Source: Candidatus Epulonipiscium sp. (GTDB taxonomy: Bacteria > Bacillota_A > Clostridia > Lachnospirales > Cellulosilyticaceae). Taken from it: a DNA stretch of 64,000 bases. This document shows positions 16,996-28,576 of this stretch, piece by piece; position 1 is the stretch's first letter, and each line of letters begins with the position of its first letter. The notes under the pieces were generated by a model. That model was given only the letters and a program-made list of their open reading frames with translations, did no database searches and was not told where the DNA came from. The stretch spans positions 1-64,000 of the forward strand of contig DUUM01000179.1 of the NCBI GenBank assembly GCA_012841565.1. Reading direction: 5' to 3'. A program made the position numbers and the translations under genes.

Positions 16996-19900
16996 CTATT
17001 GATAATAAGCGACTGCTGCTTTAAAGATACCATCTTCTTTTCTGCCAGGGATGTTTTTATGGATATTGTCCCCAACTCTTTCACTGTGTCCCATTTTACC
17101 TATAATACGGCCATCTTTAGAAATAATACCTTCAACTGATTCTGCTTTATTTGATGGTTTATTTGTGTACTGGCTAAAGATTTGACCATTCTCTACTAAA
17201 GTTTTAAACGTCTCATCACTTGTCACAAATTCTAGTTGGTGATTTGAAACAGCTACTTCTATTTCATTGCCTTTCCCTACATTTGCAAGCCATGGTGACG
17301 TTGTTGCTGTAATTTTTGTTGTAACGATATCTGAAACATATCTGCCAATGGCATTATTGGTAAAGGTTCCGTATGGTAAGATGCCTGATTTTACAAGGGC
17401 TTGGAATCCGCCAGCGATACCAATAATTAAGCCATCTTCTTCATTTGTATGTTTTTCAAGGGCTTTTTTAACATCTGGGTTTTGAAGAATAACTGACATT
17501 GCTTTATAGCTTCCACCTGAAAGTGCAACGATTTGGCTGCTTGCAATTTTCTCTATTAAAACCACGATAGATGCTTTAATCTGTTCTGCTGTTTGGTTGT
17601 GGAATAATACCTGCTCAACTTCTGCTCCGGCTTTTTCAAATGCTCTAGCCAAGTCATATTCTCCGTTAGTTCCTGAAAAGACTGGAAGAATAACTTTAGG
17701 TGTTTCCACTTTATTTTTAGCTCTAAATACATCTTTATTTTTTACTTCTTTACAACTTGCTTCACTTTCAGCGTCTTCTGCTAAGTTAAATACACCTGCA
17801 AGTGGTCTTTTGATTGATTCTATAATTTCTGAAATAAAGATGTTTTGATCGCCAAATGTAATAAAATTTTGGGCATTGGTTTCACCGATGTGAACAAAGC
17901 CTGCGTCCATAAATTCTTCAATATCTTCAAAGTCTATTTCTAATATCATATCCCCATAAGATGCTTCAAATGCATTTGGAAGTCCTAGTATTTCTGGATC
18001 AAACACTTCACATCCAATTGCGTTACCAATACTCATATTTGCAATTGCTGCTACTAAACCACCTTTCCCAATGGCTTGTGCTGCAAAGACTTTTCCTTTT
18101 TTAGCATTGTCTGTAACCACTTGGTACATGGCTTTTATCATTTCAAAATCTGGCATGTTATTTTCATCTTTTTCAATTGGTAAGTAGATGAGGCCATGGT
18201 TATCTGCTTTAAAGCTAGCGCTGACGCACTGAGCTGCAGATCCTACTAGGCATGTAAATGATACAAGTGTTGGGGGTACGGTGATATCCTTAAAGGTCCC
18301 GCTCATACTATCTTTACCACCAATTGCTGCAAGGCCTAGTTGTTGCTTTGCTGTTAAAGCCCCTAAAAGTGCTGCTGCTGGCTTGCCCCATTTTGTTTTA
18401 TCTTCATCTAGTCTTTCAAAGTATTCTTGGAATGATAAATAGGATTCTTTGTAATCTGCTCCAAGTGCTACGAGTTTTGCAATACTTTCTACCACTGCAT
18501 ATAATGCGCCGTGGAATGGTGAGTCTGTTGATATTTCTGGATCATATCCGTGTGTCATATAAGTCGCTGAGTCTGTTTCACCTGTAACAAGTGGAATTTT
18601 AGCAACCATTCCTTGCTCTTTTGTAAGTTGCTTAGATCCGCCGTATGGCATAAGCACTGTCCCTGCTCCAATAGTGCTATCAAACTGACCTGCTAGTCCT
18701 TTTTGAAGGCCTCCGTCTAGGCTTGCCATTGCATGTAATATATTTGCTTTTGTAAGTTCTTTTTCAGTTTTTGTAAATTTAGGTGCTTCAATATAAACAT
18801 CTCTTTTTGCTTCTACACCTGCACTATCTAAGAAACTTCTAGAAATATTAACAATTTCTTTGCCCCTCCAAGTCATAACTAAAGATGGCTCTTCTGTTAC
18901 AGTTGCCACGACTTCAACAGGTACATTCTCAGTGTGACACAGCTGACGAACAAGTACCTCGTGTTTGGCTGCTACAACAATTGCCATACGCTCTTGAGAC
19001 TCAGAAATAGCAATTTCTGTCCCATCAAGGCCTGGGTACTTAAGTGTTACTTTATCTAGGTTAATGTGAAGGCCATCTGCAAGCTCACCAATTGCAACAC
19101 TCACACCACCAGCACCAAAGTCATTACATCTTTTAATCATTTTTGAGAACTCTGGGTTACGGTATAGGCGCATGAGTTTACGCTCTTCTTTTGGATTTCC
19201 TTTTTGAACTTCTGATCCGCACTCTTCAATAACATCTTCTGTTTGAACTTTAGATGAACCTGTTGCGCCGCCGCATCCGTCACGGCCTGTTGGGCCACCA
19301 ATCATAACAACAATATCCCCTGGTAATGGTTCTTCTCTTATAACAGCGTCAGATTTAATGGCTCCTACAACTGCGCCAAGTTCCATTCTTTTTGCTTTGA
19401 ATCCTGGGTGATAGTATTCTTTAATTTCTCCGGCTGCAATACCTATTTCGTTACCATATGCACTGTACCCATTAGCTGCTGTTTTTGTAATAACACGTTG
19501 TGGTAATTTACCTTCAAGTGTATCTGCAAACGCTTCTGTTGGGTCTGCACATCCTGTAATTCTCATAGCCTGGTAAACATAGGCACGGCCTGATAATGGG
19601 TCACGAATAGCGCCCCCAAGACATGTCCCCGCCCCGCCAAATGGTTCGATTTCTGTTGGGTGGTTATGGGTTTCATTTTTAAATAAAATGAGCCATTTTT
19701 CATCTTTACCATCTACTTGAATAGTTTCTTCTATTGTACAAGCATTAATTTCTGCTGAAAAAACAACTTTTGGAATCTTGTTTTGTTTTTTAAGATCTTT
19801 TGTTTGAATGACTGCCATATCCATAAGAGTTTCTGGTCTAGTTGTATCGCCGTATACTCTCTGCCTTGCTTCTCTATAGCTTTTAAGAGCTGCAACAACT

Positions 19901-20655
19901 GGTGCGCTATGGTCTCCTTCTTCTATTTCAATGTTAGATAACTCTGTCATAAAAGTCGCATGGCGGCAGTGATCTGACCAGTATGTGTCCACTACTTTAA
20001 TTTCTGTATAAGATGGATCTCTGTTTTCTTTAATAAAATAGTTTTGGAAGTAGGCAAGGTCTCCCATATTCATTGCTAGGCCTTCGTCGTCGTGGAAAGC
20101 TTTCAATGCTTCTTGATCCATATTTATAAAACCAGTTAAAATAGCTACCTCTGCAGCTTCTGGAAAATGTACCTTTAATGTTTCTAGTTTTTCCATGGCT
20201 ACTTCTTCAGCTTCCACTGGGTTAATGACATAATTTTTTATTTTCGCCATATCTTCTTGTGAAACATCCCCTTCAATAGCATAAATTCTGGCTACTTTAA
20301 CAAGTGGCTTAGCTTCTGATCTTACATTTTCTTGGCTTTGAATAAGCCCAATATATTCAACAAATGAATGTGCTTGTTGGTCGTATTGTCCTGATAAGAA
20401 ACTTTCTGCAAATGCTGGGCTTCCTTTTAGATCAACTTCTTCTTCATAGATATAATCGGTTGCTGGGTCTGCTAAAACTGTATTTAATGCTTTATCGTAT
20501 GTTTCCTTTGTAATACCTTCAATATCGTATCTTTCTAAAAACCTAACATTCTTAACTGTCTTAACCCCTAAAAAATCTACAAATTCCTTTAATAAGCTTT
20601 CTGCTTTAACATTAAATTGATCTTTCTTTTCAACATAGATTCTAAAAATATTCAT
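16996..20655 (-). CDS. purL: Phosphoribosylformylglycinamidine synthase, long form with degenerate glutaminase domain
   Basis: FGAM synthase of the long single-chain type, 1219 residues, started at 20655 seven bases after AAAGGAG. The synthase half looks normal: VDTYWSDHCRHATFMTEL, FKNETHNHPTEIEPFGGAGT and the ATP-binding GGPTGRDGCGGATGSS. The C-terminal class I glutaminase domain (about 960-1219) does not. Where I recall relatives having GICNGFQ with the nucleophile Cys, this protein has GIAGGFQ with Ala1081. The oxyanion segment is shortened to LSGGSYKAMSV, TNCEYD is TNGEYD, and the usual SHGEGRF reads SNHQLEF. The closing HSER is kept. The enzyme probably uses free ammonia or a separate glutaminase. 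It is the first gene of the pur operon. Confidence 0.9.
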   Translation of the reverse strand: MNIFRIYVEKKDQFNVKAESLLKEFVDFLGVKTVKNVRFLERYDIEGITKETYDKALNTVLADPATDYIYEEEVDLKGSPAFAESFLSGQYDQQAHSFVEYIGLIQSQENVRSEAKPLVKVARIYAIEGDVSQEDMAKIKNYVINPVEAEEVAMEKLETLKVHFPEAAEVAILTGFINMDQEALKAFHDDEGLAMNMGDLAYFQNYFIKENRDPSYTEIKVVDTYWSDHCRHATFMTELSNIEIEEGDHSAPVVAALKSYREARQRVYGDTTRPETLMDMAVIQTKDLKKQNKIPKVVFSAEINACTIEETIQVDGKDEKWLILFKNETHNHPTEIEPFGGAGTCLGGAIRDPLSGRAYVYQAMRITGCADPTEAFADTLEGKLPQRVITKTAANGYSAYGNEIGIAAGEIKEYYHPGFKAKRMELGAVVGAIKSDAVIREEPLPGDIVVMIGGPTGRDGCGGATGSSKVQTEDVIEECGSEVQKGNPKEERKLMRLYRNPEFSKMIKRCNDFGAGGVSVAIGELADGLHINLDKVTLKYPGLDGTEIAISESQERMAIVVAAKHEVLVRQLCHTENVPVEVVATVTEEPSLVMTWRGKEIVNISRSFLDSAGVEAKRDVYIEAPKFTKTEKELTKANILHAMASLDGGLQKGLAGQFDSTIGAGTVLMPYGGSKQLTKEQGMVAKIPLVTGETDSATYMTHGYDPEISTDSPFHGALYAVVESIAKLVALGADYKESYLSFQEYFERLDEDKTKWGKPAAALLGALTAKQQLGLAAIGGKDSMSGTFKDITVPPTLVSFTCLVGSAAQCVSASFKADNHGLIYLPIEKDENNMPDFEMIKAMYQVVTDNAKKGKVFAAQAIGKGGLVAAIANMSIGNAIGCEVFDPEILGLPNAFEASYGDMILEIDFEDIEEFMDAGFVHIGETNAQNFITFGDQNIFISEIIESIKRPLAGVFNLAEDAESEASCKEVKNKDVFRAKNKVETPKVILPVFSGTNGEYDLARAFEKAGAEVEQVLFHNQTAEQIKASIVVLIEKIASSQIVALSGGSYKAMSVILQNPDVKKALEKHTNEEDGLIIGIAGGFQALVKSGILPYGTFTNNAIGRYVSDIVTTKITATTSPWLANVGKGNEIEVAVSNHQLEFVTSDETFKTLVENGQIFSQYTNKPSNKAESVEGIISKDGRIIGKMGHSERVGDNIHKNIPGRKEDGIFKAAVAYYQ

Positions 20656-20698
20656 GTTTGCGCTCCTTTGGTTTTGTACGATTTTAAAACATATCCTA

Positions 20699-20727
20699 AG
20701 TTTACCATAAGGTTGTTTTAGGGTCAA
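20699..20727 (-). promoter_or_regulatory. Sigma-A promoter of the purine operon
   Basis: On the minus strand TTGACC (20722-20727) and TAAACT (20699-20704) are 17 bp apart, about 45 bp upstream of purL. The PurBox pair lies just upstream. Confidence 0.75.
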
Positions 20728-20731
20728 CATA

Positions 20732-20775
20732 TTTTCCGAACATTTTATAGTTTTTTATATTCATTGTTCGATTGT
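20732..20775. promoter_or_regulatory. PurBox pair (PurR operator)
   Basis: Two inverted copies of the Gram-positive PurBox (consensus AWWWCCGAACWWT) lie upstream of the pur promoter. TTTTCCGAACATT is at 20732-20744 on the plus strand (one mismatch). Its partner, ACAATCGAACAAT on the minus strand, is at 20763-20775 (two mismatches). The gap is 18 bp, close to the 16-17 bp of Bacillus operators. This points to PRPP-responsive PurR control. Confidence 0.7.
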
Positions 20776-20815
20776 CTATATTTTTTGTCATAAATATAAT
20801 TTTTTTGTTCAAAAA

Positions 20816-20843
20816 AAAGGCTTAATAATGATATTAAGCCTTT
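20816..20843 (-). terminator. Terminator of the spoIIA operon
   Basis: AAAGGCTTAATA and its complement form a stem followed by eight T on the minus strand. The stem includes the last codons and stop of sigF. Confidence 0.85.
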
Positions 20844-21556
20844 CCTATAATTTTTTTCATGTTATTAAGAACTCTTTTTTCAATTCTAGATACTTGCACT
20901 TGTGATATACCCAGTAGCTCGCCTATTTCAGTTTGGGTCCTATCTTGAAAATATCTAAATACAATGATTTGCTTTTCTATAGGTTTTAGGTCATTAATCA
21001 GGTCTCCTAGCATAATTTTATCTACTATATTTTGTTGCTCTTTGGGTGACTGATCAACTTTATCACTAAGGGTAACAGGCCTTCCTTCTCCTTGGTGTAT
21101 AATAGACTGGAGAGAATCAACTTCTACGTTAGCCTCCATGGCTAAGACAATCTCCTCAACTTCTAGATCAAGAGCTGCGGCAATTTCACAAATGGTCGGT
21201 TCCCGATCAAGTTCTTTAAGCAGCTCTTCTTTTTGAAGTTTTGCCTTATAAGCCACTTCTTTAAGGGATCTACTGACTTTGATCATGCCATCATCTCTTA
21301 AAAATCGTTTAATCTCCCCTAAAATCATGGGGACGGCATAGGTTGAGAACCTAACCCCAAAGCTAAAATCAAATTTATCTATACTTTTAATAAGGCCAAT
21401 GCTTCCGACTTGAAATAAATCTTCTAGGTCGTAGCCCCTTCCTGTAAATCTTCTTACTAAACTCCATATGAGTCCTAAATTTTCTTCTACTAGCTGTTCT
21501 TTTGCTAGGTCATCTCCTTGTTGTGCCTTAGCAATGAGTTCTATTGTTCGGTCCAT
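20834..21556 (-). CDS. sigF: Forespore sigma factor SigF
   Basis: Sporulation sigma factor of the forespore, 240 residues. Region 2 is intact (DLFQVGSIGLIKSIDKFDFSFGVRFSTYAVPMI in two adjoining segments), region 3 follows, and region 4 ends the protein with RTQTEIGELLGISQVQVSRIE. It is third in spoIIAA-spoIIAB-sigF, the conserved order of endospore formers. Until engulfment-stage release it is held by SpoIIAB. A terminator overlaps its stop. Confidence 0.96.
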   Translation of the reverse strand: MDRTIELIAKAQQGDDLAKEQLVEENLGLIWSLVRRFTGRGYDLEDLFQVGSIGLIKSIDKFDFSFGVRFSTYAVPMILGEIKRFLRDDGMIKVSRSLKEVAYKAKLQKEELLKELDREPTICEIAAALDLEVEEIVLAMEANVEVDSLQSIIHQGEGRPVTLSDKVDQSPKEQQNIVDKIMLGDLINDLKPIEKQIIVFRYFQDRTQTEIGELLGISQVQVSRIEKRVLNNMKKIIGKA

Positions 21557-21577
21557 AGATATGCCTCACCGCCTTTC

Positions 21578-22009
21578 TTAGGGCTGTTTATTTATTTTTT
21601 TGCTCATGGTAATAGTTGTTCCCTTGCCTATTTCTGATTTTATCTCAACATGGTCCATAAAGGATTCCATGACTGTAAAACCCATACCAGAACGCTCCAG
21701 TTCAGGCTTTGATGTATATAGTGGCTCTCTTGCTTCTTCTATGTTTGCGATTCCTAATCCTTGGTCTTGAACAATAATCTGAACGTCTTGTTGATGATAG
21801 GAACAGGTCATTTTAACGGTTCCTTTTCTGTTTTCATACCCATGGATCATAGCGTTGGTTACGGCTTCTGATACAGCTGTTTTTATATCCGCTAGTTCCT
21901 CTACTGTAGGATCTAATTGAGAAACAAATGCGGCCACTGTAGCCCTTGCAAATGCTTGGTTACTTGATAAACTTAAAAATGATACTTCCATCATATTATT
22001 GTCTTGCAT
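21578..22009 (-). CDS. spoIIAB: Anti-sigma F factor SpoIIAB
   Basis: Serine kinase and anti-sigma factor of 143 residues that binds SigF and phosphorylates SpoIIAA. The start at 22009 is eight bases after [24 protein letters not shown] is the N-box of the GHKL ATPase fold, VQDQGLGI the G1 box, and [13 protein letters not shown] the lid/G2 region. It lies 12 bp after spoIIAA. Confidence 0.95.
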   Translation of the reverse strand: MQDNNMMEVSFLSLSSNQAFARATVAAFVSQLDPTVEELADIKTAVSEAVTNAMIHGYENRKGTVKMTCSYHQQDVQIIVQDQGLGIANIEEAREPLYTSKPELERSGMGFTVMESFMDHVEIKSEIGKGTTITMSKKINKQP

Positions 22010-22021
22010 CTTTAGCACCCC

Positions 22022-22360
22022 CTACGCCAAATTTACGATTGCTTCATCTATGCTATCGTAATTTTTCATAATCTTGTAGATACCTGATATAGATAAGACC
22101 CTATCTACTTGGTCTCCTACACCATATAGCGCAACGCTTCCTCCTAAAATCATAACATTACGGTATCGTCCCATAAGCACACCTATACCCGAGCTGTCCA
22201 TAAAGCGGATATTGGAAAAATCAAATATAATATTGCGGGTTCTTCTTCTTTGGTATTCTCTGTCTACTCTCTCTCTTATCTCTACGGATGTATGGTGATC
22301 TACTTCCCCCTCTATAGTTACAATCAAGTTGCGATCTTTTGTGGTGAAAAAAATCTGCAT
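22022..22360 (-). CDS. spoIIAA: Anti-anti-sigma factor SpoIIAA
   Basis: STAS-domain protein of 112 residues that, when dephosphorylated by SpoIIE, displaces SigF from SpoIIAB. The start at 22360 follows AGGGGG; the longer frame to 22438 covers the promoter. FMDSSGIGVLMGRY contains the Ser phosphorylated by SpoIIAB. First gene of the operon. Confidence 0.95.
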   Translation of the reverse strand: MQIFFTTKDRNLIVTIEGEVDHHTSVEIRERVDREYQRRRTRNIIFDFSNIRFMDSSGIGVLMGRYRNVMILGGSVALYGVGDQVDRVLSISGIYKIMKNYDSIDEAIVNLA

Positions 22361-22409
22361 TAATAGTGCCCCCTTTTTATTTTTTACATAATATGGATTC
22401 TGTAGATTA

Positions 22410-22438
22410 ATCATAGTCTCATTTACATTAAATGTCAA
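22410..22438 (-). promoter_or_regulatory. Promoter of the spoIIA operon
   Basis: On the minus strand TTGACA (22433-22438) and TATGAT (22410-22415) are 17 bp apart. This looks like a sigma-A promoter rather than the sigma-H type of Bacillus spoIIA. Confidence 0.65.
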
Positions 22439-22446
22439 TGATGAAT

Positions 22447-22482
22447 AAAAAAACCAGTCTGTTAATCGAGACTGGTTTTTTT
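22447..22482 (-). terminator. Terminator after the TPR gene
   Basis: AAACCAGTCT and AGACTGGTTT pair around a short loop with T/A runs on both sides, between the TPR gene and the spoIIA promoter. Confidence 0.8.
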
Positions 22483-22508
22483 GTATTATTCTATTTTATA
22501 CGGTTTAA

Positions 22509-23879
22509 TTATCTAAGACGCTTTTTGGCACTTGCTGCGCCGTCAGTTCCTGGATAATTATCGATTGTAGATTGGTAATACTGTTTTGCTTGTTCCATAT
22601 TTTCTTGTGCTTCGTAAGAACGCCCAAGAATATAAAGTATATTATCTGAAAACCTTTCTTCTTTGGCATAAATATAAGCTTTTTCTAAAATCTCAATAGC
22701 TTTAATATAATTTTTAGACCTATATTCTTGATTACCTTCGTTATAAAGTTGCTCTCCTGCTTTTGGATATACCTCTTTAAGGAGGGCATCATACTGAATT
22801 TTTCGTTCCTCACCTAAAGAATCTCTATTAATGTTAGTAAGCTTATTGGCAGCTTGTAACCACTCTTTTTCTTTTAATAAATTTTGGGACGCTTGAAGCC
22901 CTAGGATTTGCTCTTGAACAGCTTGCTCTTGTTTTAGGTTTTCATTAACTTTTTCAAGGCTTGCCTTTTCATCTTCTAAGGTTTTTATGGTTTCTTCCTG
23001 GCCTACCATTACGAGTTCTAGTTTTTCTTGAAGCTGATTTCCTTTTTCTTGAGCTGCTTTAATTTGCTGTTTAAGATCAGCTGTTTTTGATGGGGTAATT
23101 AAAATCATATACACCCCTAGCATACACACAGCACCTATAATAAAAGCAATAATATTGCCTATTAAAGGTTTTGGCTGAATCATAGTGCTAGCTCCCCCTT
23201 GAGCTGTTGCCTGAATCTTAGCTACTTTGGGAATGGTCGTTTTGCGTGGTTCATCTTGTTTCATTTTTAGTTCCGGGTTTAGATCATTCCAGTAGTGGTT
23301 TGCCATTGGATGATCTTTACTTGTTTGCAGAACTTCTCTTAATAATTCCACTGCTTTATCGTCTTCTTTTTTTGTTATGTAATAAAGGCTTAAAAGTACT
23401 TTTGCTGCTACATAATTGGGATTTTGAGAGAGTGCTTTTCTAAGGCTGATTATGGCTATATCGCCACTGCCTTGGGCTATATACTGGAGTGATTTGTTAA
23501 ATAAGATCATGGTGTCACCACATCTTGCTAATTGACTCGGTTGACCTTGAACCGTTTCTAAATAGTCATTGGCTAGATTGTTTTTCTCTTGGTATGACAA
23601 GCTCGTAACCCAGTATTTAATTGCCTGACCGACTTCCCCTATTTCCCAGTAAATGAGTCCTAATAAATTCCTTGCATCTATATGATTTTTTTGGAGCCGA
23701 ATACACATAGTAAGGCTTTCTATAGCGCCTGAGAGGCATCTCCCTTGTGCTTGAGCTAAACCTTTATTGTATAGACGAACTGCCATCATATGTACTTTAT
23801 CATATAACAATAAATCCACACCACAATTACTGCAGTATGCTGTATCTTTCGTAATCATTTCACATGATGGGCATTTCAT
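22509..23879 (-). CDS. Zinc-ribbon, membrane-anchored TPR protein
   Basis: Protein of 456 residues with a clear layout and no assigned function. Residues 3-19 form a zinc ribbon (CPSC and CSNC pairs). Residues about 30-195 are TPR-like helical repeats. A single membrane segment at about 240-262 (IIAFIIGAVCMLGVYMILI) is followed by a coiled coil (about 268-330) and more TPR repeats to the end, including a last one typical of YbgF/BamD-like proteins. The C-terminal part is probably outside the cell. AAGGAG precedes the ATG. It follows the small gene at 23885 and folC, probably in one transcript. Confidence 0.75.
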   Translation of the reverse strand: MKCPSCEMITKDTAYCSNCGVDLLLYDKVHMMAVRLYNKGLAQAQGRCLSGAIESLTMCIRLQKNHIDARNLLGLIYWEIGEVGQAIKYWVTSLSYQEKNNLANDYLETVQGQPSQLARCGDTMILFNKSLQYIAQGSGDIAIISLRKALSQNPNYVAAKVLLSLYYITKKEDDKAVELLREVLQTSKDHPMANHYWNDLNPELKMKQDEPRKTTIPKVAKIQATAQGGASTMIQPKPLIGNIIAFIIGAVCMLGVYMILITPSKTADLKQQIKAAQEKGNQLQEKLELVMVGQEETIKTLEDEKASLEKVNENLKQEQAVQEQILGLQASQNLLKEKEWLQAANKLTNINRDSLGEERKIQYDALLKEVYPKAGEQLYNEGNQEYRSKNYIKAIEILEKAYIYAKEERFSDNILYILGRSYEAQENMEQAKQYYQSTIDNYPGTDGAASAKKRLR

Positions 23880-23884
23880 ATTTT

Positions 23885-24079
23885 TTACTCCTTATCCTTA
23901 TTTTTCTCTTGAGTTTCTGTCTTCTCAGTCATTTTTTTAGCTCGTGTATTTTCTACGCTAGCCATTTGTTTTATCACATCTAATAAATCTCCCATAGTAT
24001 CATTTTTAATATTTTTTTGTATGTTTTCAACTTCTAAGCTAGGCTTGAATTTTTTTACTTCTTCATCAAAGTTCAACAT
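23885..24079 (-). CDS. Small hypothetical charged protein
   Basis: A 64-residue protein, mostly Glu, Lys, Asp and Asn, with a highly charged C-terminus. The ATG has a strong AGGAGG site and the gene sits tightly between folC (10 bp) and the TPR gene (5 bp), so it is probably real. No family recognised. Confidence 0.6.
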   Translation of the reverse strand: MLNFDEEVKKFKPSLEVENIQKNIKNDTMGDLLDVIKQMASVENTRAKKMTEKTETQEKNKDKE

Positions 24080-24089
24080 TTATTTCCTC

Positions 24090-25391
24090 CTAGTTTTTTA
24101 AAAACTGCTTGAGTTCTCCCACTAAATATAAGGAGCCTAGGCAGCATAAAATAGTTTCTTGTGGTTCTTCTGTCAGTAATTTTCGTCCTACCTCGTAGGC
24201 AGTTATAAGATCTTGCTCCAGGATTAAGTTTGGCCGTTTTTCCATTTTACTTATTTCATCGTACAGCTTCTCGGCCGGTAAAGCCCTACCATGTGAGCTT
24301 TGGGTTACAATAACGGTGTGGGCAAACGGGACTAATAGGTTTAGGATTGTTTTATAGTCTTTCCCTTTTAGTACACCTATTAACATGTATACTTTACTAG
24401 CCTTTGTTATGCTTTGTAATGATGCTATAAAGGCTCTAGCGCTTTCTTCATTATGAGCACCATCTATCACAATGGTCGGCTCTTTTTGTATCATTTCCAT
24501 TCTTCCTGCCCAACTCGCATTTTTAAGTCCTTTATAAATAATATCCCGCGGTATATTATAGGCCGATTGATTAAGACTCTCTATTGCCATTAAAGTTGTT
24601 AATGCATTTGACACTTGGTATTTCCCTAAAAGTTGTAAAAATATGTCCTTATATGTAAAATATTTATTTCTTACACTAAAAGTTGTACCTTCCATAGTAT
24701 AGGTTTCTTTTAGTATCAAGGAATTTTTACATGAAAGTAATAGACTATTTTGTTTTTCACAAATGTCTATAATCATATTATACACTGATTTATCTGAATC
24801 ATACAACACTGTAGGACAACTTTCTTTTATAATGCCCCCTTTTTCGTAGGAAATCGACTCTATTGTATGGCCTAGGAAATCCATATGATCTTTTCCAATA
24901 GAAGTGATAATAGATAACAGGGGTTTTTTGATAATATTAGTGGCATCATATCTTCCACCAATACCTGTTTCTAAAACGACTATATCTACCTTTTGGTTAT
25001 TAAAATGTAAAAATGCCATGGCTGTTATAACTTCAAAAAACCTTGGCACTTCTTCGTTGTCTTTTGCTATTTCTTCACATGCTTTTTGTACCTTAGACGC
25101 AATATTTTCAAAATCACTATCTTTTATAGGCACACGATTTATTTGTATTCTTTCGTTATAGGCTATTAAATGGGGTGATGTAAATAAACCTACTTTATAA
25201 CCTGCTTCCATCAATATGGATGTTAGCATAGCACACACTGACCCTTTTCCATTAGTGCCTGCCACATGTATTATATTTAGCTTATCTTGGGGATTCCCAA
25301 GTCTTTTCATTAGATTTTGTATTCTACCTAGGCCTAGTGTTTTAGCAGGTGTTTGCATTTCTTCTAAAAACCGAATAACTTGTTGGTTCAT
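24090..25391 (-). CDS. folC: Folylpolyglutamate synthase / dihydrofolate synthase
   Basis: Adds glutamate to folates and, in bifunctional forms, to dihydropteroate; 433 residues, full length. HVAGTNGKGSVCAML is the P-loop of the Mur-ligase-like domain, followed by GLFTSPHL and ERIQINR; VIDGAHNEES lies in the C-terminal domain. AAGGAG lies before the ATG. First of a likely three-gene unit with the small protein and the TPR protein. Confidence 0.94.
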   Translation of the reverse strand: MNQQVIRFLEEMQTPAKTLGLGRIQNLMKRLGNPQDKLNIIHVAGTNGKGSVCAMLTSILMEAGYKVGLFTSPHLIAYNERIQINRVPIKDSDFENIASKVQKACEEIAKDNEEVPRFFEVITAMAFLHFNNQKVDIVVLETGIGGRYDATNIIKKPLLSIITSIGKDHMDFLGHTIESISYEKGGIIKESCPTVLYDSDKSVYNMIIDICEKQNSLLLSCKNSLILKETYTMEGTTFSVRNKYFTYKDIFLQLLGKYQVSNALTTLMAIESLNQSAYNIPRDIIYKGLKNASWAGRMEMIQKEPTIVIDGAHNEESARAFIASLQSITKASKVYMLIGVLKGKDYKTILNLLVPFAHTVIVTQSSHGRALPAEKLYDEISKMEKRPNLILEQDLITAYEVGRKLLTEEPQETILCCLGSLYLVGELKQFLKN

Positions 25392-25469
25392 TGGTCTATT
25401 GCTCCTTATGTTAATATTCCTTTACCCTAGATTACACTCTTTGGATTGTTTCGTAAAGAGGTAAATACT

Positions 25470-25507
25470 TGATATCGTAGTCCATAAGTGATATCATTTT
25501 ATATAAT
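25470..25507 (+). promoter_or_regulatory. ArsR-type operator candidate and -10 box
   Basis: TGATATC (25470-25476) and GATATCA (25490-25496) form an inverted repeat just upstream of TATAAT (25502-25507), before the ArsR-family gene. The position fits autorepression with release by metal. Confidence 0.5.
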
Positions 25508-25540
25508 TAGTTAAGCTTGTCATATGTAAAGGGTGTGCTT

Positions 25541-25903
25541 ATGAAAAAGAATTTATCGCTAGAAACATGTAGTAGTACTATTATACACCATGATGTCATT
25601 ACGAAGGTTTTAGATAATATGCTAGATGATACGATTATAGAGGATTTGGCAGCATTTTTTAAACTTTTTGGACATCCTACCCGTGTTAGGATCCTTCAGG
25701 CCCTTCTTATTTCTGAAATGTGTGTCTGTGATATTTCTTATACATTAGAAATGTCTCAATCTGCGGTTTCTCATCAGCTTAGAATGCTTAAAGATGCTAA
25801 TCTTGTAAAATCTAGAAAGTCGGGAAAGTCTGTTTATTATTCTCTTTCTGATGGCCATATTTCCAGGATTATGAATGAAGGATTGACCCATGTACAAGAA
25901 TAA
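25541..25903 (+). CDS. ArsR/SmtB-family metal-responsive repressor
   Basis: Winged-helix repressor of 120 residues started at 25541, seven bases after AAAGGG. FKLFGHPTRVRILQALL is the usual ArsR opening helix. EMCVCDIS keeps the CVC metal site of CadC/ArsR-type alpha-3 sensors, and the N-terminus has another Cys (ETCSS) and two His. SQSAVSHQLRMLKDANLV is the recognition helix. It is the only plus-strand gene in this stretch, alone between folC and valS, with its own operator-like inverted repeat and a terminator. No metal pump lies nearby, so the target is unknown; Cd, Pb, Zn or As are possible. Confidence 0.88.
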   Translation: MKKNLSLETCSSTIIHHDVITKVLDNMLDDTIIEDLAAFFKLFGHPTRVRILQALLISEMCVCDISYTLEMSQSAVSHQLRMLKDANLVKSRKSGKSVYYSLSDGHISRIMNEGLTHVQE

Positions 25904-25933
25904 AATAAGGGTGCCAATTGGCACCCTTATTTT

Positions 25934-25935
<2 letters not shown>
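25903..25935. terminator. Bidirectional terminator between arsR-type gene and valS
   Basis: Perfect stem AAATAAGGGTGCC with its complement around AATT, followed by T-runs. It starts at the ArsR stop codon and ends at the valS stop. Confidence 0.9.
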
Positions 25936-28572
<2,637 letters not shown>

Positions 28573-28576
<4 letters not shown>

